From assembly GCA_947685225.1 (NCBI GenBank), contig CANTUV010000031.1, forward strand, positions 70,537,001 through 70,601,000: DNA of 64,000 nucleotides, written 5' to 3'. The notes beneath the pieces were generated by a model that was given only the letters and a program-made list of their open reading frames with translations, was not told the DNA's origin and ran no database searches. The stretch's first letter is position 1; every line of letters begins with the position of its first letter. The position numbers and the translations under genes are program-made. Positions 1 to 9,916 of this stretch are shown in pieces. The stretch comes from Garcia nutans. Lineage: Eukaryota; Streptophyta; Magnoliopsida; Malpighiales; Euphorbiaceae.

Positions 1-492
1 GAAGATAATGAGGTTGTTAATGCTCTAATGGTGGAGAGGCCCCTCAATGGTTTCCATGTAGCTATAATTTCTTATGATGAAGTAGTGGATTCTAAGGTCT
101 TGAACATGATGAAGAACATAAGCTACCTTCCCGGAGCTGGTCTTGGAAAGGGCAAGTCCAGTTTGATGAAGCTTCCAGATTTCAAAACTCAAACTTCCAA
201 GAAAGGGTTAGGGTATGAAGAAGCCAACAAAGATGTTCAGCCAAAGAAGAATGAGAAGATGAGCTTCCTGCCACTTGAAAAAATCTTTGTCAAAGCTCCA
301 GACATGGGACCACTCCAAGGGAAGCCTGAGCCAATCATGTTCATAGGAAAGATGATCCCAGGTTTTGAAATTTTTACTGATGTTGCCGAGCTAGTGGAGC
401 AAGTGAAGAAAGAGCCTACCCTGCCAGCCAACAAGGAGCCCAATCAGAAAGAGAAGAAGGAAGTTGTCTTGAAAGCTGAGAAGACTCCGTAG
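1..492 (+). pseudogene. A1 pol N-terminal part: linker after protease with G-patch-like motif
   Basis: Open frame entering from upstream and ending at a TAG (490-492). It holds a glycine-rich segment (PGAGLGKG, near codons 50-57 of the visible frame, followed by KKGLGYEE) that resembles the G-patch placed between protease and RT in many Tat-type plant retroelements. The protease active site itself is not in the window. The same frame reopens after the TAG and runs into the RT, so the stop is an inactivating in-frame mutation rather than a gene boundary. G-patch assignment is by motif only. Confidence 0.6.
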
Positions 493-1752
493 GAGATTTC
501 TGCCCTGGTTCAAAAGAAGTTTGAAGATATTCTGCCTTATGATTTTGAGAATAATGATTTTGATTTTGATTTTAATTTGTCTGCTTTGTATGAGGATGAT
601 GATGTTTTCTTTTCCAAAATGAATGCAATAAAGTCTGATTTTGCTTACTCGTGTGATGTTTCTCTTGATGGTTACATACATTCAAATAGCAGTTACATGA
701 GCATCTTTAATATTAATTCTGTTGATACACAATCATTAAATTTGGGAACAATTGAAAATCCTAAAAACATTAGCATGGCATCCGACCTTACTCCTGATGA
801 GAGAGAGAGATTTGAAAAAATATTCAAAAAATATGAAGAAGTATTTGCTTGGACTTATGAGGATATGCCTGGAATAGATCAAGACATAGCCAAACATCTT
901 ATTCCTACTTACACTCACATGAAACCTGTCAAACAAAAGCTTAGGCGATTAAGACCTGAGTGGGCTGAATTGGTTAAAGAAGAGGTCACTAAACAAATAC
1001 AAGTAAAGTTCCTTGAAGTGATAGAATATCTAGATTGGCTAGCCAACATAGTACTTATGCCAAAGAAAGATGGAAGAATAAGGGTCTGTGTGGACTATAG
1101 AGATTTAAACAAGGCTTCCCCTAAAGATGATTTTCCTTTACCCCATATAGATGTCCTCATTGATAGTGCAGCCTCTAGCGTGCTACATTCATTTGTAGAT
1201 GGATTCTCTGGATACAACCAAGTGTTAATGGCCCAAGAGGATAAAGCCAAAACTACTTTCATTACTACATTGGGTATATTTTGTTATAGGGTGATGCTGT
1301 TCAGCTTAAAGAATGCTGGAGAAACCTACCAAAGGATGGCCAACACACTATTTCATGACATGATTCACAAAGAAGTTGAAGTATATGTTGATGATATGAT
1401 GGTGAAATTAGATACAAGGGAACAATACTTCCAAAATTTAGAATTATTTTTCGATAGAGGATTGAAATATAAGCTAAGATTAAACCCAAAGAAGTGTGTG
1501 TTCGGGGTTACCTCAGGTAAATTATTGGGACATGTCATTGGTCTGAATGGCATTGAGATTGATCCTGACAAAGTTAAAGCAATTAGGGATATGCCAGCAC
1601 CTAAGACAGAGAGAGAAGTTTGGGGATTCATTGGTAAATTACAATACATTAGCAGATTTATATCAAAGCTCACAACAATCTGTGAGCATATCTTCAAATT
1701 GCATAAAAAGAATCAGCCAATGAAGAGTGTCAAAAGACCTTTGAGCAAATAA
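493..1752 (+). pseudogene. A1 reverse transcriptase domain
   Basis: Ty3/gypsy reverse transcriptase, which would copy element RNA into DNA in cytoplasmic particles. Visible motifs in order: VCVDYRDLNKA, FPLPHID, DGFSGYNQ, TTFIT and the catalytic YVDD (about 1384-1395). The usual MPFGLKNA block reads MLFSLKNA here, a probable decay change. The frame is open from 493 to a TAA at 1750-1752, but the homologous continuation (CQKTFEQIKEYL) is in another frame from about 1728. A frameshift therefore lies near 1690-1727. Confidence 0.9.
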
Positions 1753-2240
1753 AGGAGTATCTACTAAATCCACCTATTTTAAAACCACCCAAACCCGGTA
1801 AACCCTTGTTACTATACTTAACAGAAGAAGAAGAGTCAATAGGAGTCATGCTAGCCCAAGCAGATGAGTTAGGGATTGAGCATGTAATTTACTATTTGAG
1901 TAGAAAGCTTAAACCTTATGAAATTAAGTATAGTATCATTGAAAAGACTTGTATAGCTGTGGTTTAGTCTTCTAAGAAGTTGCGGCATTACTTTCAATCT
2001 TATAGTGTGCAAGCAATTTTCAGGTTGGATCCAATGAAGTACTTAAGGGAGACACCCTATTTGATTGGGAAGTATGGGCGATGGTTGATAATATTGGAAG
2101 AATTTGAGATTGAGTATGTAACCAGAAAAATAACCAAAGGTAGAGCAGTGGTAGAATTCTTGGCTCACCAACCATTACCGGATAGCGAAGAGGTAGTCTT
2201 GGAATTTCCGGATGAACATTTAGCGGCCATTGAAGTATAA
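1728..2240 (+). pseudogene. A1 RT-associated RNase H domain (first of two)
   Basis: Continuation of pol in a shifted frame. YYLSRKL, followed by a YSIIEKTC-type block and a DPMKYL/FLAHQP region, matches the RNase H that follows RT in Ty3/gypsy elements and ends in the FLAHQP tether typical of Tat. A TAG interrupts it at about 1966, where a tryptophan codon is expected. The first catalytic Asp position appears lost: YLTEEEES stands where an Asp-containing block is usual. This domain would degrade RNA in RNA:DNA hybrids and is clearly inactive here. Confidence 0.8.
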
Positions 2241-2660
2241 GGATGGAAAATGTATTTTGATGGAGCACTAAATAGGAAAGGAGCAGGTTTGGGAGTCATA
2301 CTAGAATAGCCCAAAGGGGAACTTATCCCTTTAGCCAAAAAATTGAAATTCAGGGCAACCTATAATATGATGGAGTATGAAGCATATATCTTTGGTTTGG
2401 AAACCCTACTAATTATGAAGGTGGATAAGGTGGAAGTTTTTGGCGATTCATTGCTAGTAGCATCCCAAGTAAATGGAGAGTGGGAGTTGAAAAAAGAAAA
2501 ATTAAAACCATACCAACATTACTTGACCATGATGAAGAAGAACTTTAAGGAGTATAGGTTTATACACCTACCAAGAGAAGAAAACTAGATGGCTGATGCC
2601 CTAGCCACATTGGCTTCGGTATGGGAAAATCCTGTCAACTTATTCCTCAAGCCTCTGATT
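2241..2660 (+). pseudogene. A1 second, archaeal-type RNase H (aRNH)
   Basis: A second RNase H follows the first. It contains YFDGA, MEYEAY, VFGDS and a final DALA, which supply the D-E-D-D metal-binding set in the right order. A duplicated RNase H of archaeal type placed before integrase is a known mark of the Tat clade and is the main reason for the lineage call. Two in-frame TAG stops (about 2308 and 2588) break it. The fold is assigned from motifs only. Confidence 0.8.
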
Positions 2661-3980
2661 TTGACCAGTTTTTCAACTCCTTGCTTTGAATATGAGATAA
2701 TTATGGAAACTGATACAGACCATGATGCGTGATATGATACTATAAGACAATTTTTAGAGGAAAGGGAATACCCGTCGGGGGCAACAAAGAAAGAAAGAAG
2801 AGCCATAAGGCAGTGGTCTTTACAATACATCACCTTCCATGGAGAGTTACATCGAAGATGGCCTGATGGGGTGCATTTGAGATGCTTGAGGAAGCCTGAA
2901 GTGGAGCATATCATGTCAGAAATACATGCGGGAAGTTGCGGTCCACACATGAGTGGTTTGGCCCTAGTTAAGAAGATAATTCGATAAGGTTACTACTGGT
3001 TGACCATGAAAAGAGATTGTATTGAGTTTGTAAAGAAGTGCCAACAATGTTAGATGTATGGTAACTTGAATCATATGCCTCCTGAAGAATTACATTCTAT
3101 GTCTTCACTCTGGACCTTTGCCACTTGGGGTATCGACATTATAGGAGAGGTATATCCGACAGCCTCAAACGGTCATCGTTTTATTGTAGTAGCGATAGAT
3201 TATTTTTTAAAATAGGTCGAAGCCAAATCCATTAACAAACTAGGGGCAAGTCAAATGGCTAGATTTATTGAAAAGAACCTCATCTGCAGGTATGGGTTCC
3301 CGCACAGTGTGATATCAAATAATGGGGTACAGTTTCAAGGAGCAATTAAGGACTTATTCTCGAAGTACCAAATCCATCATCACCGATCCTCTCCTTATAA
3401 ACCAAAGGCTAATGGTGCAGTAGAAGCAATAAACAAGACAATTAAGCAAATTTTGTCCAAGATGACCAAGACATACAGGGATTGGTCGAAGATGCTTCCT
3501 TTTGCTTTGTGGGGATATAGAACATGTGTGCGAACATTGATTGGAATGACACCGTTCTCTTTGCTTTACGGGATGGAAGTAGTGTTGCCAATTGAAATTG
3601 AGATCAAGTCATAGCTGAACTGCCTGAAATAGAATGGGTAGTGAGCAGATATACACAGTTACCTTTACTAAAGGAGAGAAGGTTAAAAGCACTGTATCAT
3701 CATCAAATGTATCAAAGGAGGATAGCTCGAGCCTATAATAGAAGTTAAGATCAGAAAACTCAAAGTCAGGGATTTAGTGTTGAAACAATGTAAGCCTAAT
3801 GTGTCTAATCCAAGAGAGAAATTTAGGCCTAGCTGGGAAGGGCCATATGTTGTGAAACAAGTCATGAACAAGGGTGTAGTGAAGTTATCAGACATGGGCA
3901 GGAACGAGTTTAGTGAGCCAGTGAACATTGACAGGTTGAAGAGGTTTTATGTATATAAAAAAAAGAGAGCTCGCTAGGTT
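2661..3980 (+). pseudogene. A1 integrase
   Basis: Integrase with an HHCC zinc-binding region (HAGSCGPH, then CQQC near 3040), catalytic core and a C-terminal module (FRPSWEGPYVV near 3820-3860). The core shows GIDIIG for the first Asp and NGAVEAINK for the Glu. At the second Asp the sequence reads SNNG (codon AAT at 3318-3320) where SDNG is usual, so the catalytic triad is broken. TAA/TAG stops at about 2985, 3052, 3214 and 3612 and further frame changes after 3615 confirm decay. No chromodomain follows, as expected for Tat. Confidence 0.85.
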
Positions 3981-4120
3981 GAAAACCCAAAAGGGCAGCC
4001 TAGTCAAAATTTAGAGCAGTCCGCTAGTTCCAAAAATCCAAAAGGGCGGGCTAGGCAACAATTAGGGCTAAATGAGAGAAAATCGTCAATTAAAAAACCT
4101 GAAAGGGCTAGTTGGCAATA
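3965..4120 (+). repeat. A1 mini-hairpin repeats, copy set 1 (after pol)
   Basis: Two to three imperfect units of about 50-56 bp begin just after the integrase stop. Each has a stem such as CTAGG..CCTAG or CTAG..CTAG around a central aaaaccc-aaaaggg core. The same unit recurs at 4786-5050 and in A4 at 39450-39660. Stems differ between copies but stay paired. Confidence 0.7.
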
Positions 4121-4394
4121 GGAGTGATCTTGTGTATGCTAGCTTTATGTTTGGTTGTTCCCCGATTTAATAAAACAGAATTAATATTAAAATTGTTCTA
4201 CATGTACTGTTATAAGTATTTGACCAGATATGGATGAAATGAATAAACACAATAGCAAAAGGTGATGACAAATTATAAAAGGAAAAGAAGCATCTCTTAT
4301 TATTACTTTTATTATTTTTTCGTCCTAACAGTACACTTCCTAAAGAAATTGACAAATGTAAAATCTATGGCAGACGATAAGTGTAACGTGCAGG
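4120..4394. other. A1 spacer between tandem hairpins and antisense gene 2
   Basis: AT-rich sequence with no reading frame I can support. It would be the 3' flank of the antisense gene ending at 4395. No clear polyadenylation element could be chosen. Confidence 0.4.
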
Positions 4395-5660
4395 CTAGCT
4401 TTGCTTCAGCCTATCCAAGTAGGCTTCAGTCAGACAAGGTATGTCTAAATCAGGAGTGAATTCAGAACCTCGAGGCTCAGCTCCATATTGATGGTCAAGC
4501 CAGCGAGGATCATAGTAAGTACCTTGACGAAGAGCAGCAAGAGGAACATACATCAAGTATGTCCACATGGTGATACGAGAAATCTTCCACCAAGGTACTA
4601 AACAACAGATGTTGACTTTAGTGCGTCAGTGGATCCAGTCAACACACGAAGAAGCAGGATGGAGTAATTTCCTAGCAGAATGATGTCGTAGCAGATATCT
4701 ATCAAAATTCATAGATGGAGTATCGAGCAAGTAGAGATGTTCCTGAAACCAAATCTGTAAGAAAAAAATTTTATTAAAAAAAAAGAAGGTTCGCTAATTT
4801 GAAAACACGCAAGGGCTGCTTAGGCAAAAATTAGGACAGCTCGCTAATTTTAAAAACCCGCATGGGCGGACTAGACAAAAATTAAAGCAATAAAAAATAA
4901 TAAAAAAAGGGGATCCGCTAAGTTGAAAACCTGCAAGGGCGGCTTAGGAAAAAATTAGAATAGCCCGCTAGTTTCGAAAACCCGAAAGGGCGAACTAGGA
5001 AAAAATTAGAGCAATAAAAAAACCTAAAAAAATTCAAAAGGGCAGTTTAGGTAATTTCCTAAAGCAACAATGGACTCCTGGTCAATTTCTTTGATAATCC
5101 CAATTTAAATTTGTCTAATCCAACTAAAGTCTCAACTAAGATCACGGGTATCGGCGATAAATCTCTTTCCATTTGGTCCATGATATCCAATACTCGTGGA
5201 TCAATATCACAATCAGAAGAAATAAGCAAGAATTGGCCAAGCAAGCATAGACAAAGCATACATCCCCATACTTTAGTAGGAGCCAAATGAGAAAGGCAAA
5301 AGTCAATTAAGGGGCCAAGCAGAATTTTCTCATCTCTCATCAACTGTAGAACTTCGGGCTTTGAAATTTGAAATAACATATGCATCTTTTGTTGAGTCTT
5401 GGAAATCAATATAGGTAATGCCATTTTTTGATTGCCTGGATATCCAAGGATGGCCTCAAATTCTTCAATCAAGGGACGTATTTCAAAGCTATTAATTTTA
5501 AATGTCCTAGAATCCAGATTCCAAAAAGAAGCCATTGCATGTAAAAAAGAATGGTCCAATTTAACATTTTGAAAACACTTCAAAGTATTAATTTTTGACC
5601 AAGATTTTTGTTTTCAATGAATGGCATTCATATTTTTAAATAGAACTTTTGTTTTCTTCA
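4395..5660 (-). pseudogene. A1 antisense gene 2: plant-mobile-domain/DUF7745-like protein, two exons
   Basis: Read on the minus strand, exon 1 (about 5660 to 5059) has the longest open stretch, 174 codons, containing MASFWNLDSRTFKIN, FEIRPLIEEFEAILGYPG and LGPLIDFCLSHLAPTKVWG. This W...F....E..P..EEFE.ILG pattern resembles plant mobile-domain and DUF7745-type proteins found near plant retroelements. Exon 2 (4754 to 4395) follows a good acceptor (ACAG, 4758-4755) and reads NICCLVPWWKISRITMWTYL up to a TAG at 4395-4397. A4 has a homologue (39430-40215) with a GTAATT donor where A1 reads GGAAAT, so the A1 donor looks lost. Stops in the start region indicate decay. Function is unknown; the family call is from pattern recall. 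Confidence 0.6.
4786..5050 (+). repeat. A1 mini-hairpin repeats, copy set 2 (inside antisense intron)
   Basis: Five units near 4791, 4838, 4916, 4965 and 5023. The clearest pairs CTAGTTTCG with CGAACTAG around a CCC/GGG inner stem. Others pair CTAAG with CTTAG. The array lies between the two inferred exons of antisense gene 2. Confidence 0.75.
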
Positions 5661-6095
5661 AATGGAGTTCGGTCATTGTTGACGGCTGAAAGAAAATTAG
5701 AATTGTTAAAAGGAGTTTTTGTGTTGAAGTAGAAATCTCTTGGCTTCTGTATGAAATTGTAGCGTGAAAAGAGATTTAAATGGGATGATTGTGCTATTCC
5801 AAAATTGATAAGGAAAAGTGTGAGACTGAGATGCATGAGGATAGGGAATTGGTGACAAAAGGTCTTGAATTGCCGCGTTGCATTTGGTTTTGGTAAATTG
5901 GTGTGACTATAAAAATATTGAATGTGAAAAGGAAAAATAAATAATTGTAGCGTATCAATAATAATGATGATAGAAACAAAAGAAAAAGAAAAAAAAGAGT
6001 TGCAGTAAAAATAAAAATTATATATCATCATTATTATTTTCATTATTATACTTATTATACAATATTTCCTCAATTGATACAATACTCATGCATCA
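5661..6095. other. A1 spacer between the two antisense genes
   Basis: AT-rich. Short reading frames exist on the minus strand, but they have no recognisable domain and no homologue in A4, so they are not called. The spacer would hold the promoter of antisense gene 2 and the 3' end of gene 1, but no convincing signals stand out. Confidence 0.4.
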
Positions 6096-7895
6096 CTAAG
6101 AATGGGGTCGTGGATCATGATCAAACAAAGCTTTAAAAAAGTCATCACCTATTGAAGAAGGAGGCATATCACCCATCCCAAGTCCGCCTGAAGTAAGAGC
6201 ACTTGAATCTCTATTACCTTGGAATTCAGATCTATAACGGTCCTCATTCGAAGTAGACGAAAGGATCTTATGGTCATCAGCTTGGGGTCCTTTAGATGAA
6301 GAAGCACCAGGATCTCTCATCCCTTGAAACTGGAAGTCTCGAAAATCTTACTCTGACTGGTGATACAATTTCTCAAAATGGACAACCTGTTGACGACTAG
6401 CAGCCAACTCTTCTTGAAGTTTCTTATTTTGTTCCTCAAGCATCTGCTGTGAGCCAGAAAGAAAAAGAGTAAAAGCATCCATAATCATGCATACATATAG
6501 CATAAATTATCATGGAACGAGAAAACCTACCAGGTAATTCATATCAATTCCCTGTGGATGAGGAGGCATCTCCAGTTAATTAGAATGAGCAAATGGAGGA
6601 GCAGTAAAATAAGGTCCAGCCTCATGACCAAACAAGCCAGCAACCTGCAATAATCATTAAAAAAAGTCAAAACAAGTTAAGAAAGAAGCAATTGCAATGG
6701 GAAAAATGGTAAAAGTTTACCTGAGAAGTGCTAGCCCTGAGATGTGAGACAGACTCTCTTCCCTCTTCCCTCTCCATGATAATCCTCTTCATCTCTATCC
6801 TCATTTTCCTCAGGAATCTTCCATACACCAAAAGGAGATACGTCAAAGTTCAAAAGTCCTACTTGAATAAACTGGATATAAGATGCACCCGGTGGATAGA
6901 GAAAGGTTTCAACATCATAACCGTGCCAAGCCAACCACCATGCATTCTCCGGCATTGATGTGATATTTAAAGTATACTCCGGCAATGCATCGGGATTCTC
7001 CGCTGCTTGGGACCAAGAAACCACTCATATACTCTCTCTCCAAGAAATCAGCTACTAGACACAGGGCCGGCAATGACTCGACGTGTATGCTGAAAAGGCA
7101 GTGGGACATTCATAGAGGAAGTCCAGTTCGTCCACTCTTCTGTGTTCCACCAGGCCAAATTGACCTATTAAATGACATAACATAAGTGAACTTTTATATA
7201 AATTTTAAAGTATACTAATGCTATTTTACCTGGCCCCAGGTTAAGCAGCTCAAGAGATAGCGTTGGGTATGCACATGGTGAGAGCCGGGAACTTCTACAC
7301 GATCTGACAACCAAAAATTTAATCTTGGATACCCGACTCTCTCTCGGAAAATGCCAGGCACCCTCACAAGATTGTGCTCATATGCCCATATCTACAACAA
7401 TAATAAAAATTAAATTCAGGCAAGAATAAGAATGGAATTGACATTGGTCGAAGAAGAATACCTCGACAACCGCCATAAAGCCAACAAAAGACTTCTTATT
7501 TCTGCAAATTTTGTCAAGTCCATGGTAAAGACAGGCAAGACCAGCTTCACCCCAGCCGTAAAGCAAAACCATACTCATATCAGTAAGGGCCCTCAACACC
7601 GACAAATGGATGGCGGATTTGGTACTGCCTAAAATGGTTGACCCGAGCAAATATAGTAAAAATCCTCGAGCATATTGTTTGGTTTTTTCTCAATGAACCC
7701 GTCCTTCGTAGTTCATCCAATAACTCTGAATTGGCTCAATTTTTATCTTAAAAGGCCCTTTAAATGATGGTTCCATACCGATTAACTGTTAGACTTCTTC
7801 AAATGTTATAATATCATTGGTAAGAGGGACCAGAAAGCCATAGATACCAGTTATGGCTGTATAATCGATCGGGCCAATGGTCATTTCTCCTTTAG
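6096..7895 (-). pseudogene. A1 antisense gene 1, distal exons: plant mobile domain (PMD)-like protein
   Basis: Minus-strand exons continue from 19848-20536 across the A2 insertion. From 7895 leftward the translation gives KGEMTIGPIDYTAITGIYGF, then ARGFLLYLLGSTI, LRALTDMSMVLLYGWGEAGL and KKSFVGFMAVVEV, a layout typical of the plant mobile domain. A donor follows (GAG/GTATTC near 7460). The next exon begins after a TTGTAG acceptor near 7390 with IWAYEHNLVRVPG and ends in a GTAAAA donor. A further exon holds FLGERVYEWFLGP, a frameshift, then ENAWWLAWHGYD and an acidic tail. The last exons include a predicted coiled coil (EEQNKKLQEELAASRQQ near 6400) and end at a TAG at 6096-6098. Stops and frameshifts show a pseudogene. 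PMD proteins are known from plant genomes and from mobile elements. Confidence 0.65.
7891..7895 (+). repeat. Left target site duplication of A2
   Basis: TTTAG, against TATAG at 19848-19852 on the other side (one mismatch). The antisense gene reads on across the two sides. Confidence 0.7.
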
Positions 7896-9916
7896 TGTAG
7901 ACCCTTAATTTTTGACCCGGTCCGGTCCAATATATTTTAATTAGTCCAAAATAATTCTTTTGTTGTCCGATATATTTTAGTTAGTCCAAAATAATTTTTA
8001 TGGTATCTTAATTAATTTTAATATTTATTTTAGTAAAAAATGATGAAATGAATAAAAATTCAAAAATAATAAAAAATAAAAAATAACAAAAAAATCGGCA
8101 ATTGAAAAATCGACGATGAAAAAATCGTCACCGAAAGTCAGCGCGGGACCATGGGCATTTCACCCACAGGAATTTCCTACTTTCTGCGCGCTACGGGCCC
8201 GTTCCGCTCGAGCTGACGCAGCCAGCTGCGGCAGTATTTTTTCGCTAGCGCAGTTTTTCCGCAGTAATTTTTTTTGCCAGCAAAATTTTTCCGACGCAAA
8301 TTTTTCGAAACCTAAGACAATTAGGTTTCGATTTCCTTTTCTTATTCAATAAAGATGCCGTGAATAATTAGGAATGAAGGATATATAACTTCTATAAATA
8401 TGGATTAAACAACACAAAAAAAGGAGGCCGAAAAAGAGAAAAGTGGACAGAAGCTTGGAACAAAATTGATCCGAAATTGAGTAGGAAAGGGAGTAAATCA
8501 AGTTGATTTTTTGAGGGAACAGAAAAATGATTTAAGCAATTCAAAGGCAAAATGACTTGTCTTTGACCTTGTTCATCCAAGAATCAATTTTTGGTGAAAC
8601 TTATAAAATAAGGTTTGAATTCTTAATTTCTTTAATTTTTTTTCTCACAGTTGCTTAATCATCACTTTGTTTCTTTTAATTCAAAAATTTAGGACCTTAA
8701 TTCACTTTTTCTAAGGCTTAAAAATCTTAAATCGTGGCTTTATTTTCCAAAAGTTTAAAGCTATTAGTTTTATTTCTTCCAAAACTAAGATTTGCATTCC
8801 AAATTATCAAAATCCAAAATTGTGTTCTGTTTCCTTCCAAAAGCTTTAAAAATATCTTTTTTTTCTTTATAAACTTTAAATCGTTGGTTTATTTTCATAA
8901 AACTCCATAAAATTATCAATTGCCTTTTCCAAATCCTAAAAATAACTTATTACCCGAAACCCTAAATTCAAAAATCCTAAAACCCTAATTCAACTCCAAA
9001 ACCTAAAATAGTGAACCCTAACCTCCTTAAAACCTTAAACCTTAATTTTTTCTAAACCCTAATCCTTTAAAACTTTAAAAAATCATATAAACACAAATAT
9101 TTAATTTTACACAGTAAGCTTGAAACCACAATTCAATGAATAGCCATAAACCACAAATCAAAAATGTTTTAAAGTGTCCAAACTCTAGTTTCATGATTTC
9201 ACCATTCAAATATTAATTTAGTTAATCAAAGAGCTTTATCAACCTTTTTCAACATAAAACGTTAATCTATTTTAATTTCTTAAAAAAACTCACAGTAGCC
9301 ATAATTTAGACTTTTATTTGCTTTATTCAATTCTATATTTGATTATGCTTTGATTTATTTTATATGCTTTAATTTATTTAAGTTCAATGCTCGGTTTATT
9401 TAATTTATCATGGGTGGATATTTACTTTCTATTGATATTTAATATCTTTGATGAATGATTTATTTATTATGAATGGTTATTTACTTTTATCAATTTATTT
9501 AGATTTCCAAATGTTGTAAGAGGTATGTTTCCACTTGGTGGGTACCTCATTAGTTAAATATCATGTAATTTAATTTGCTTTTCTATTTTAGAACCTATGT
9601 AAAGGACATGTTTCTACCTTTCGGTGGGTGTCCTATTTAGGCATGTGATGAAAGGACATGTTTCCATCTTTGGATGGGTGTCCATTTATTTGTTTTGCTT
9701 GGACTTTGCTTTGATTCTAATATATTGATGCTTTCTTTTAATTATTGTGTGTAATATGGATAATGTTGTTATATTTAAGAATTTTATAATATTAAAACCT
9801 GTAAAGGAGGCCGGTTCCAATGAACCGGGCGTTGTGGAGGTGTTGGCCATTTCTCACCTTCCCCACACGTACCCAACTTTCCGAACCCATTAGGGGGTTC
9901 GGGATTCCTTAGGAAT

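Noticed and set aside
5636..6082. 148-codon minus-strand frame between the antisense genes
   Set aside because: AT-rich, low complexity, no recognisable domain and no A4 counterpart.
7900..8350. Possible host exon in the GC-richer stretch near 8116-8352
   Set aside because: It lies inside the Tat LTR and aligns with palindromic LTR sequence at 21960-22200 and 51420-51540.
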